Program-made: the position numbers and the translations under genes
Part shown: positions 25,357 to 32,843 of the stretch, piece after piece
How the letters are laid out: each line of letters starts with the position of its first letter
How positions within the stretch are numbered: position 1 is the first letter of the stretch
NCBI GenBank assembly: GCA_000436835.1
Contig: FR889131.1
Location: 1 to 42,539, forward strand
DNA: 42,539 bases
Direction of reading: 5' to 3'
DNA from: Eubacterium sp. CAG:251
Lineage (GTDB): Bacteria; Bacillota; Clostridia; Oscillospirales; Acutalibacteraceae
Notes under the pieces: model-generated
What the model was told of the DNA's origin: nothing
What the model saw: the letters and a program-made list of their open reading frames with translations, nothing else
The model's database searches: none

Positions 25357-25947
25357 ATGGAAGAAAAAGAATTTAAAACAACTGAAAAAGCTGTTAAGGC
25401 TAAAAAGAAAATGGAACCGAAAAAGAAAAAAATAACAATTGCCGCAGTAATTGTAGGAATTATTGCCGTTATTGCAATTTTAATCGGTATAAATCAAACT
25501 GCAATTATGTCTGATATCAACTATGCCTTTATGCCGAAAAGTATTACACCTACTGTTGACGGCGTTCAGGTAGAGTTTTTTGTTTATAAAAATAAGGATT
25601 TCAATCAATTCAAGGATAAAAATACACCGCTTAAAGCTTTTGGCTACTATTATATAGATGAAAACGGCAAGAAGGTAGACTTAAGCTGGGATAAAGCTTA
25701 TACAGGCTCAAAAGGCACTAAATTCACACCAAATGTTTGGTTTATGATTCAGTCAGGGCAAAAGTTGTCGAAGTTTAAGAGTGTATCTTCAAAGGTTATT
25801 CCTATAATTGTACTTGTTGTCGTTGCTTTGCTGATTTATCTGTGGTTTAGAAGTTGGTGTAAAAGAGAAGACGCAAGAATGGAAGCTATGTACGGCAAAA
25901 AAGAGGATAGGCACAAAACCGGCAATAAAAAGAAAAAAACAAAATAA
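25357..25947 (+). CDS. Small two-helix membrane protein with basic ends, function unknown
   Basis: The 196-residue protein has a Lys-rich N terminus, a membrane helix at about 27-46, an external region of about 100 residues (VDGVQVEFFVYKNKDF, FGYYYIDENGKKVDLSWDKAY), a second helix at about 148-165 and a cytoplasmic Lys-rich tail. I recognise no family. ATG 25357 has only a weak ribosome site (GCGAG); a GTG at 25339 would add six residues. It has its own promoter and no clear terminator before the oxidoreductase gene 21 bases later, so the two are probably co-transcribed. Confidence 0.65.
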   Translation: MEEKEFKTTEKAVKAKKKMEPKKKKITIAAVIVGIIAVIAILIGINQTAIMSDINYAFMPKSITPTVDGVQVEFFVYKNKDFNQFKDKNTPLKAFGYYYIDENGKKVDLSWDKAYTGSKGTKFTPNVWFMIQSGQKLSKFKSVSSKVIPIIVLVVVALLIYLWFRSWCKREDARMEAMYGKKEDRHKTGNKKKKTK

Positions 25948-25968
25948 TTAGCATCTTAAGGGGTTTTT

Positions 25969-28041
25969 ATGAGCTACGATATGTTGTTTTCGCCTATGAA
26001 AATAGGTAATGTTGAAATTAAAAACAGAATAGTTATGGCGCCGATGTGTATGGGCTTTGGTCAATATAACGGCTGCGCTACCGAAACTATGATGGATTAT
26101 TACGAAGAACGTGCCAAGGGCGGAGTAGGTCTTATTTTTACAGAGATTACTCGAATTAATGATATTACAGGTGCATCTTCATTCGGTCAACTTGGTATGA
26201 GCCATGATTATCAAATTCCGGCACTTCGCGAAATGGCTGATAGGATACATAAGCATAACTGTAAGATTATGGTTGAGCTTCATCATCCGGGCAGGCAAAA
26301 TCTCGGCTTGATGATAGGCACCGTACCAATTTGCAACATAGGCAGTAAGCTTATGGGTAATCTATATACCAAAATATTAACACAAGCAGTAATTCCGCAA
26401 GGTAAAAAACTTCAGGATAAGCATATAGTTCCACGAACTGTTGCGCCGAGTAAGTGCGAACGCAGTAAAATGAGCGACAGCGTTAATCGTGAACTTTCCG
26501 TTAATGAAATAAAAAGAATTATCTGCCAATTTATTGAGGGTGCTGTAAGAGTTAAAAAAGCAGGGTGTGACGGTGTTGAACTTCATGCTGCCCACGGTTA
26601 TTTGATTCAACAGTTTTTATCACCGAATACAAATAAGCGCACTGACCAGTACGGCGGAAGCTTAGAAAACAGAATGAGATTTTTGCTTGAAATTATTGAC
26701 GGTATTCGTTCAAATTGCGGTAAAGATTTTCCGATTGTAGTTCGCCTCACGGTTGATGAAATGTATTCCGAAATCGGTCAAAACGGCAAGGGCTACAATT
26801 TAGAAGAAGGAATTAAAATGGCTAAAATCCTGAGTGATAAAGGCATTGATGCCATTGATGTTTCCTCTGCTGCTTATGATACATTTAATTATTGGCTTGA
26901 ACCTACTACATTTACTCCGGGTTGGAGAAAATATCTTGCAAGCGAGGTAAAAAAGGTTGTTGATATTCCTGTTATAGCTGCTAACCTCATTCGTTCACCT
27001 AAACAGGCTGAAATGCAGCTTGAAGAGGGTACCCAAGATTTTATTTCACTCGGTAGGCCTCTTATCGCTGACCCTCATTGGCCAAACAAGGTTAAAAGCG
27101 GTAATGAAAATCTTATTAAACGTTGCGTTTGTTGTTTATATTGCTTTGAGAGTATGATGAAAGGAGCATATAAATATACTCACGGTAATTGCTCGGTTAA
27201 TCCTTTTGTAGGCAGAGAAAATGTAAGCCTTAAGCAAAACGGTAACGGCAGAAAAGTTCTCATTATCGGTGCAGGATGCGCCGGATTAACTGCTGCCGAG
27301 CTTCTTTCAAAGCGTGGTTTTGATGTTACTGTTCTTGAAAAAGAAAGCAAACAAGGCGGTCAGCTCAATTTAGCAAGCAAACCGCCTCATAAAGAAAAAA
27401 TTAATTGGGTTTGCGAGGATTTACTTTCAAACGCAATAAACAGCGGCGCAAAAGTATTATTTGATATAAAGGCTGATAAAGATATTATTGCTTCTTATTC
27501 GCCAGAAATTGTTATTACTGCAACAGGCGGAAATGCAATTCATCCTAAATCATTTAACGGCGACAATGTTGTTACGGTTACCCAAATTCTTAACGGCGAT
27601 ATTGATATTAGTAATAAAAAGGTTGCTGTTATAGGCTCAGGTATGACAGGTCTTGAAACAAGCGAACTTCTTGTATCTAAGGGTAACAAGGTGACTGTTG
27701 TTGAAATGGCTGATAAAATAGCGCCGGGTGCATGGTTTCAACAGCTTGATGACGCTTTGCCTGTTCTTGAAAAAGCAGGAACTGAATTTTTAACATCCCA
27801 TAAGCTTCTTTCTGTTTCTTCAAGCGGAATTGAACTTGAGAATTTAAAAGAAAATAAAGCAGTTGCGATTAAAGTTGATTTAGTTGTTTTATCACTTGGC
27901 GTAAGAAGTGATAATTCGCTTTACAATGATATTAAAAGCTCAGATTCTTATAAAGTCTATAATATTGGCGACAGCAACAAAATCGGTAGGATTGCAAACG
28001 CAACAGAGTCTGCATATCAGTTGGTGATGAATATTGAATAA
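25969..28041 (+). CDS. Old-yellow-enzyme / FAD-dependent reductase fusion (dienoyl-CoA or enoate reductase type)
   Basis: The 690-residue protein has the layout of 2,4-dienoyl-CoA reductase, trimethylamine dehydrogenase and clostridial Bai reductases. It starts with an FMN-binding TIM barrel (about 1-370, with the HxxH-type ELHAAHGYLIQQFLSP near 205-220). A 4Fe-4S cluster region follows (C386, C389, C392, likely C408), then an FAD/NAD(P)H two-dinucleotide domain with GAGCAGL near 433-439 and GSGMTGLE near 562-569. Electrons pass from NAD(P)H through FAD and the cluster to FMN and reduce an activated C=C bond. The substrate is unknown. It overlaps the FRG gene by eight bases. Confidence 0.88.
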   Translation: MSYDMLFSPMKIGNVEIKNRIVMAPMCMGFGQYNGCATETMMDYYEERAKGGVGLIFTEITRINDITGASSFGQLGMSHDYQIPALREMADRIHKHNCKIMVELHHPGRQNLGLMIGTVPICNIGSKLMGNLYTKILTQAVIPQGKKLQDKHIVPRTVAPSKCERSKMSDSVNRELSVNEIKRIICQFIEGAVRVKKAGCDGVELHAAHGYLIQQFLSPNTNKRTDQYGGSLENRMRFLLEIIDGIRSNCGKDFPIVVRLTVDEMYSEIGQNGKGYNLEEGIKMAKILSDKGIDAIDVSSAAYDTFNYWLEPTTFTPGWRKYLASEVKKVVDIPVIAANLIRSPKQAEMQLEEGTQDFISLGRPLIADPHWPNKVKSGNENLIKRCVCCLYCFESMMKGAYKYTHGNCSVNPFVGRENVSLKQNGNGRKVLIIGAGCAGLTAAELLSKRGFDVTVLEKESKQGGQLNLASKPPHKEKINWVCEDLLSNAINSGAKVLFDIKADKDIIASYSPEIVITATGGNAIHPKSFNGDNVVTVTQILNGDIDISNKKVAVIGSGMTGLETSELLVSKGNKVTVVEMADKIAPGAWFQQLDDALPVLEKAGTEFLTSHKLLSVSSSGIELENLKENKAVAIKVDLVVLSLGVRSDNSLYNDIKSSDSYKVYNIGDSNKIGRIANATESAYQLVMNIE

Positions 28042-29014
28042 CATTTTTTATCGCCCGTCTGCAAGACAACTGTTAAGGCAAAAGCTTGATGAAATAAGTG
28101 TTAAGATTGAAGATAATCTTGATATTGATTTCAGCCACGTAAGTAAAAGAATTGATAATATTGAGGATTTTAATACTATCATTCTTGACCCGTTTTTATC
28201 CGGCGAAAAGCTGTTTTATCGTGGTGAGCGCATTAATGACCCAAACCGTCGCCTGCTTCCGACTTTTTACAGAGAGCAAAAATTTGCACTTGAAAATTCA
28301 GACCTTGGTATTAAGCATATTAATTCGGACTTTGTTTTTGATTATTATAAATCTCTTGGCGATTTTGTTTATGTATTTAACAAGACAATGGGTAATGCAA
28401 GTACTGAACACTTGTATGAGATTTCTGCTTTTGCGCAGCATTATTATCATTTGTCGCCGCTTATCGATTTCACTAAGAGTTTATATCCTTCGCTGTCATT
28501 TGCATTAAAAGACAGAACTCATTTTGACGAGGATATCGTTTTATATGTCTTAAAACTTCGAGATATGGACGATTATACAAGTGATATTCAGGTTGCTGAT
28601 AAATGGCTTAATGAACTTAATGTTTACGTAAGCTATTTTGACGAAACAAGTGTAAAAAAATCTATTAAGGAACTTATTGAAAACAAGAAGGTGTCAATCT
28701 CTTCAGACTTTAGAAAGCATCTTGATTCTATTGCGTCAAATGCTGCTCCGAAAGCTAAGCTTATTGATGTTCCGACTAACACACGAATGAAATTTCAACA
28801 AGGCGTATTTATGCTTTTGACTGATTTTCAACTTTTCAACGATACATATTTTACGAAAAATATTCGTGACTCGTTTGAAATTAATAAGTATATTATAGAT
28901 AAGGAAATTTGTCCTTTTTTAGTTAATATGGTTAAAAGTGAAGCACCTTGGTATACTTACGAAAATCTTATGGATATCGAATCAGCTTTTAAAAGTACCG
29001 TTTATAAAAAATAA
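28034..29014 (+). CDS. FRG-domain protein
   Basis: The 326-residue protein contains an FRG domain, named for its Phe/Tyr-Arg-Gly motif, here FYRGE at 61-65. The second conserved block is AFAQHYYHLSPLIDFT (about 133-147), followed by SLSFAL. No other domain and no membrane segment is seen. FRG proteins are common in phages and defence neighbourhoods, and their biochemical activity is unsettled. It starts at a TTG within the last codons of the oxidoreductase gene behind GGTGA, so translation is coupled. No later Met gives a sensible alternative. A long inverted repeat begins four bases after the stop. Confidence 0.8.
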   Translation: MNNIFYRPSARQLLRQKLDEISVKIEDNLDIDFSHVSKRIDNIEDFNTIILDPFLSGEKLFYRGERINDPNRRLLPTFYREQKFALENSDLGIKHINSDFVFDYYKSLGDFVYVFNKTMGNASTEHLYEISAFAQHYYHLSPLIDFTKSLYPSLSFALKDRTHFDEDIVLYVLKLRDMDDYTSDIQVADKWLNELNVYVSYFDETSVKKSIKELIENKKVSISSDFRKHLDSIASNAAPKAKLIDVPTNTRMKFQQGVFMLLTDFQLFNDTYFTKNIRDSFEINKYIIDKEICPFLVNMVKSEAPWYTYENLMDIESAFKSTVYKK

Positions 29015-29017
29015 AAT

Positions 29018-29104
29018 GAAAAGTTCTCAAAATTGACCCGTCCGGCTAATTGTTAGATTTTTGTCTGACATTTTGTGTTGGGTCAAAATGAGAACTTTTC
29101 TTTT
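29018..29104 (+). terminator. Long imperfect inverted repeat acting as terminator, or MITE-like remnant
   Basis: Arms 29018-29029 and 29089-29100 pair perfectly over 12 bp. After a small internal loop, 29034-29039 pairs with 29080-29085. The 40-base interior holds a nested hairpin around 29051-29070. T-rich sequence follows. It can terminate the OYE-FRG transcript; the shape also fits a short element with inverted-repeat ends. No target duplication is visible. Confidence 0.6.
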
Positions 29105-29109
29105 ATATC

Positions 29110-29138
29110 TTTACTTTTATATTTTGTTGATATATAAT
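29110..29138 (+). promoter_or_regulatory. Promoter of ktrB-ktrA
   Basis: TTTACT (29110-29115), 17-base spacer, TATAAT (29133-29138), giving a leader of about 27 bases; too short for a ydaO-type c-di-AMP riboswitch. Confidence 0.55.
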
Positions 29139-29171
29139 AATGTCAATATTTTGATAAAAGGCGGTGAAATC

Positions 29172-30476
29172 TTGAGAATTAAGAAATTTGTAATGTCGCA
29201 ATCACCGGCAAGAATAATAGCGTTCGGCTTTGCCGCAACTATCATTTTAGGCTCATTAATTTTAATGTTGCCGATAAGCCTTAATGACGGCGTTAATTTA
29301 AAGTATATTGACTCTCTTTACACTGCAACAAGTGCTGTTTGCGTTACAGGGCTTATAACTGTTGACCCGGCAAATACCTTTACTCCGTTTGGCAGATTTA
29401 TTCTTGCAGTATTAATTCAAATCGGCGGCTTGGGTATTACTTCGCTTGGCACTGGAATTATTATTGCAATGGGTAAAAGGGTTAATTTCAAAAGTCGCAG
29501 CCTTGTCAAAGAAGCATTAAATCTTAACTCCGGTAAGGGGATAGTTAAATTTATAAAAGAAATATTTTTTACAACTATTTCTTTTGAATTAATCGGAACA
29601 ATTTTAAGCTTTATTGCCTTTTCTAAAGACTTTAGTTTCTCAAAAGCTCTTGGTATCAGCGCTTTCCACTCAATAGCCGCTTTTAATAATTCCGGATTCG
29701 ATATACTCGGCAATTTTCAAAGCCTTGCGGCATATAAAAACAACGTATATCTCAATGTTGTAACCTGTATGCTAATCATTTTAGGCGGTATAGGCTTTTT
29801 TGTAATTAAAGACATAAAGACTAATAAATTCAAATGGAAGTCGCTTTCTATGCATTCAAAGGTTGTTATTTGGGTTACCATTATTTTAATTATTTTCGGC
29901 GCCGTTATGATTAAATTAACTAATAATATTACTTGGCTGGGTGCATTATTTAACAGTGTTTCGGCACGAACTGCAGGCTTTTCTACTTTTAATTTGAGCA
30001 ATTTTTCAAATGCTGGCATAATTGTTATGATAGTCTTAATGTTTATCGGTGCTTCCCCCGGCTCAACCGGAGGCGGTATTAAAACAACTACTGTTTTTGT
30101 TTTATTCAAGGGAATTGTATCTGCTGCAACTAATAAAGGCGAAAAAGCTTTTAAGTATGCAATACCTAAAAATGCTTTTAGAAAAGCAGCGGTAGTTACT
30201 GTCTTGGGAATAAATGTGGTTTTAATAGGCACATTTTTAATTTCGATTTTTGAACCTCAGTTAGAACTCAGAGATATACTGTTTGAAGTGGTATCCGCAT
30301 ACGGTACAGTAGGTTTAACAACAGGTATTACGACCTCGCTTTCCGCTGCTTCAAAAATCCTTTCAATGATAATTATGTTTATAGGAAGGCTTGGACCTAT
30401 GACAATTGTTACTCTTTGGTATTTTTCAAGAGGGGAAAGGATAAGTTATCCCGAGGGCAATATTTCAATAGGATAA
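29172..30476 (+). CDS. ktrB: Ktr potassium transporter membrane subunit
   Basis: The 434-residue protein has eight membrane helices in four M1-P-M2 repeats. Filter Gly residues lie in SAVCVTGL, NNSGFD, ARTAGFS and GTVGLTTG, and the M2C-region loop PGSTGGGIKTTT is typical for KtrB. It is about 60 residues shorter than the TrkH in this window and lacks its N-terminal extension, so it is the Ktr type. TTG 29172 follows GGCGGTG by about six bases; a frame extending upstream to 29061 has no ribosome site and runs through the promoter and hairpin. ktrA follows nine bases after it. Confidence 0.92.
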   Translation: MRIKKFVMSQSPARIIAFGFAATIILGSLILMLPISLNDGVNLKYIDSLYTATSAVCVTGLITVDPANTFTPFGRFILAVLIQIGGLGITSLGTGIIIAMGKRVNFKSRSLVKEALNLNSGKGIVKFIKEIFFTTISFELIGTILSFIAFSKDFSFSKALGISAFHSIAAFNNSGFDILGNFQSLAAYKNNVYLNVVTCMLIILGGIGFFVIKDIKTNKFKWKSLSMHSKVVIWVTIILIIFGAVMIKLTNNITWLGALFNSVSARTAGFSTFNLSNFSNAGIIVMIVLMFIGASPGSTGGGIKTTTVFVLFKGIVSAATNKGEKAFKYAIPKNAFRKAAVVTVLGINVVLIGTFLISIFEPQLELRDILFEVVSAYGTVGLTTGITTSLSAASKILSMIIMFIGRLGPMTIVTLWYFSRGERISYPEGNISIG

Positions 30477-30485
30477 GGTGAAATT

Positions 30486-31163
30486 ATGTTTAAAAAATCT
30501 AAAAACAATAAAATGACTTACGGCATAGTAGGTCTTGGCAGATTCGGCACTGCTTTGGCGCTTGACTTAGCTGAATCAGGCTCTGAAATCATAGCTATTG
30601 ATAGCAATGAGGAAAAAGTACGTGAAATAAGAGAAGTAACTGAAAATGCGTTTATAGTTAATAATCTTGAAAAGAAAACGCTGATTGAAACCGGTATTCA
30701 AAATTGCGATGTTGCAATCGTATGTATCGGAGAACACATGGATTCTTCTATTCTTACTACGCTTAATCTTGTTTCACTGGGCATTCCGAAGGTTATAGCA
30801 AAAGCTATGAGTGCAGAACACGGTGTCATTCTTGAAAAGCTCGGGGCTGAGGTAGTATTTCCTGAAAGAGATATGGCAATTCGCCTTGCAAGCAGACTTG
30901 AAACCGAAAGAATGCTTGATTTCGTTCAACTTAGTGAAAGAATTAATGTTTCAAAAATGGTTGTCCCTGATAAATTTATCGGCAAAAGTGTTGAGGATAT
31001 TAATCTTCGCAAACATTTTGGTCTGAATATAATTGCTATTGAAAATAACGATAACGTAAACGATATTATTACTCCCGACTATAAATTCAAGCAAAACGAT
31101 ATACTTTTCCTTTCCGGCAGTAAGGACGGAATACTCGAACTTAGCGTTTGGTCTAAAAAATAA
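30486..31163 (+). CDS. ktrA: Ktr potassium transporter RCK subunit
   Basis: The 225-residue cytoplasmic protein has one RCK_N Rossmann domain (GLGRFGTALA, about 16-25, acidic residue in IIAIDSNEEK) binding NAD or ATP/ADP, and one RCK_C domain from about 140 on, the c-di-AMP site in Gram-positive relatives. It forms an octameric ring gating KtrB, encoded just upstream. AAGGTG lies seven bases before the ATG. No hairpin follows directly; a new promoter begins ten bases after the stop. Confidence 0.93.
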   Translation: MFKKSKNNKMTYGIVGLGRFGTALALDLAESGSEIIAIDSNEEKVREIREVTENAFIVNNLEKKTLIETGIQNCDVAIVCIGEHMDSSILTTLNLVSLGIPKVIAKAMSAEHGVILEKLGAEVVFPERDMAIRLASRLETERMLDFVQLSERINVSKMVVPDKFIGKSVEDINLRKHFGLNIIAIENNDNVNDIITPDYKFKQNDILFLSGSKDGILELSVWSKK

Positions 31164-31172
31164 AAATATCTA

Positions 31173-31201
31173 TTGACTTGATAACGAAAACACGATAATA
31201 T
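31173..31201 (+). promoter_or_regulatory. Promoter of the CNNM leader
   Basis: TTGACT (31173-31178), 17-base spacer, TAATAT (31196-31201). The expected start near 31208 gives a leader RNA of about 185 nt before the transporter ATG. Confidence 0.6.
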
Positions 31202-31231
31202 TGTATTCAATATATCTAAGGAGATGGTTTT

Positions 31232-31342
31232 GTGGATCCGCTACCTCGAAGTAGCTTTTTTACTGTTTATTCTTTACCTTTAAAGATTTGTAATGTAGTT
31301 CTCAACAACAGGCTGTGCGAATTTAGCTACATAATCAATTAG
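31232..31342 (+). CDS. Putative 36-residue leader peptide beginning MDPLPRSS
   Basis: A GTG start lies eight bases after a strong AAGGAG (31218-31223). The open frame encodes M-D-P-L-P-R-S-S-F-F and 26 further residues, ending in TAG at 31340-31342. Codons 3-8 coincide with a terminator hairpin (31240-31255), and the stop codon is in the 3' arm of a second hairpin. The start resembles the Asp/Glu-and-Pro-rich start of enterobacterial MgtL, which shares PLPR and makes ribosomes sensitive to low Mg. It sits between a promoter and a CNNM/CorC gene. Translation and function are inferred; the ribosome site and frame are visible. Confidence 0.5.
   Translation: MDPLPRSSFFTVYSLPLKICNVVLNNRLCEFSYIIN
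31240..31261 (+). terminator. Attenuator-type terminator within the leader ORF
   Basis: GCTAC (31240-31244) pairs with GTAGC (31251-31255) around loop CTCGAA, followed by six T (31256-31261). The 3' arm GTAGCT can instead pair with AGCTAC at 31325-31330, which would undo the terminator. Confidence 0.6.
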
Positions 31343-31349
31343 CTTTTTT
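31325..31349 (+). terminator. Second, weaker terminator-like hairpin in the leader
   Basis: AGCTA (31325-31329) pairs with TAGCT (31340-31344) around a ten-base loop and leads into six T (31344-31349). The leader ORF stop codon is part of the 3' arm. A 5-bp stem is marginal by itself. Confidence 0.35.
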
Positions 31350-31394
31350 AGGATGCACATAATTACATTATTATTTGGAGGTTAAATTACTTAA

Positions 31395-32711
31395 ATGATT
31401 AAACAAATATTATTACAGATTATACTTATTGCTCTTAATGCCTTTTTTGCAGCAACTGAAATCGCAGTTATTTCACTTAATGAAAAAAAGGTTAGGGCTC
31501 TTGCAGAGGACGGCAATAAAAAAGCTGTAAAAATGCTTAAAATAATTGAAGAACCTACTCAATTCCTTTCAACAATTCAGATAGGAATTACCCTTGCAGG
31601 TTTTCTTGGCTCTGCTTTTGCTGCAGATAATTTTGCCGAGGTTTTATCGGCTGCTATTTCAAAAGCATTTAATTTATCGGCTGATAATACCAAAATTATT
31701 AATACAGTTGCTGTTGTGCTTGTAACTCTTATTTTATCGTATTTTACTCTTATTTTCGGTGAACTTGTCCCAAAACGAATTGCAATGAAGCATAAGGAAA
31801 AGCTTGCAAATTCAGTTTGTGGCATTATTTCCTTTTTAGCTGCTGTTTTAAAGCCTATTATTTGGTTTTTAACTATTTCCACTAATGCAGTTTTAAGACT
31901 TGTCGGTATCGACCCTCACGAAAAAGAAGAACCTGTATCGGAAGAGGATATTGTACTTATGCTTGACGCAGGTGCTGACGAAGGTTCTCTCGACCATGAC
32001 GATATTGAATATATAAAAAATGTGTTTAAACTCGATAAAATGACTGCCGAGGACGTTATGACTCCGAGAAAATCTGTTATCAGCATTTCATACGATGCAA
32101 GTGATAAGGAAATACTTGAAATTATTGAAGAAGAAAGTTATTCACGTATTCCTGTTTATGAAGATAACCCTGATAAAATAATCGGTATTCTTCACGCTTG
32201 TGATTATTTGTTAAAAAGAAATGAAAAAAATTTCGATTTAAAATCTATACTGCATACTCCTGTTTTTGTTCCTGAAACTGTCAGTCTTGATGTTTTGTTT
32301 AAGGATATGCAAACAGACCATAATCATTTGGCAGTAGTTGTTAATGAATACGGCGAAACCTCAGGCATTGTTACTATGGAAGATATACTTGAGGAAATTG
32401 TTGGGGAAATTTGGGACGAACGAGATGAAGAAATCGACGAATTTAAAAAAATAGGCGATAACACCTATAAGGTTCTTTGCACTGCTTCGCTTGAGGACTT
32501 CAGAGAATATTTTAAATTGGAAGATGAGGAAGAACTTGACGTATCAACGGTTAATGGTTGGATTACTGAAATAACAGGTATTATTCCGGAGGTTAATTAT
32601 TCTTTTGATTATAAAAATCTAACTGTTACAATAACGAAAGCCGACCAATTTATGACCCACGAAATAAAAGTGGTTGTTCATCCAAACGAGGCTTTAAAAA
32701 ACGAAGAATGA
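31395..32711 (+). CDS. CNNM/CorC (HlyC)-family magnesium transporter
   Basis: The 438-residue protein has an N-terminal DUF21 membrane domain (about 1-190; NAFFAATEIAVISLNE and GITLAGFLGS are family marks), a CBS-domain pair (about 205-330; DVMTPRKSV, SRIPVYEDNPD, TMEDILEEIVGEI) that binds Mg-ATP in relatives, and a C-terminal CorC_HlyC domain. Homologues such as B. subtilis MpfA export Mg, while others have been tied to Mg or Co resistance. The direction here is inferred. GGAGG lies about 13 bases before the ATG, a rather long gap. It has a separate promoter with an attenuator-like leader and a strong terminator. Confidence 0.9.
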   Translation: MIKQILLQIILIALNAFFAATEIAVISLNEKKVRALAEDGNKKAVKMLKIIEEPTQFLSTIQIGITLAGFLGSAFAADNFAEVLSAAISKAFNLSADNTKIINTVAVVLVTLILSYFTLIFGELVPKRIAMKHKEKLANSVCGIISFLAAVLKPIIWFLTISTNAVLRLVGIDPHEKEEPVSEEDIVLMLDAGADEGSLDHDDIEYIKNVFKLDKMTAEDVMTPRKSVISISYDASDKEILEIIEEESYSRIPVYEDNPDKIIGILHACDYLLKRNEKNFDLKSILHTPVFVPETVSLDVLFKDMQTDHNHLAVVVNEYGETSGIVTMEDILEEIVGEIWDERDEEIDEFKKIGDNTYKVLCTASLEDFREYFKLEDEEELDVSTVNGWITEITGIIPEVNYSFDYKNLTVTITKADQFMTHEIKVVVHPNEALKNEE

Positions 32712-32716
32712 TTTTT

Positions 32717-32748
32717 AAAATACACTCTCATTGAGAGTGTATTTTTTT
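32717..32748 (+). terminator. Terminator of the CNNM gene
   Basis: A 13-bp perfect stem (32717-32729 with 32733-32745), three-base loop and T run to 32748, directly after the stop codon. Confidence 0.92.
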
Positions 32749-32779
32749 ACATTTTTAGATAATAAATTCATAATATCTC

Positions 32780-32808
32780 TTGAAAATCTATTTTTAACTT
32801 ATTATAAT
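32780..32808 (+). promoter_or_regulatory. Promoter of the SLC13-type permease gene
   Basis: TTGAAA (32780-32785), 17-base spacer, TATAAT (32803-32808), about 35 bases before the start codon. Confidence 0.8.
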
Positions 32809-32843
32809 AAAATTAGTTATATATTTAGAAAAGAGGCATAAGA

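Noticed and set aside
29061..29171. N-terminal extension of KtrB starting at 29061
   Set aside because: It would run through the terminator hairpin and promoter and has no ribosome site; TTG 29172 has one, and the family begins there.
29100..29172. c-di-AMP (ydaO) riboswitch ahead of ktrB
   Set aside because: The leader from the predicted promoter to the start is under 40 bases, and no ydaO core motifs are present upstream.
31208..31394. Known Mg (ykoK) or Mn (yybP-ykoY) riboswitch ahead of the CNNM gene
   Set aside because: None of the conserved cores of those families is seen, and the first terminator begins only about 30 bases after the expected transcription start, too early for a complete aptamer.
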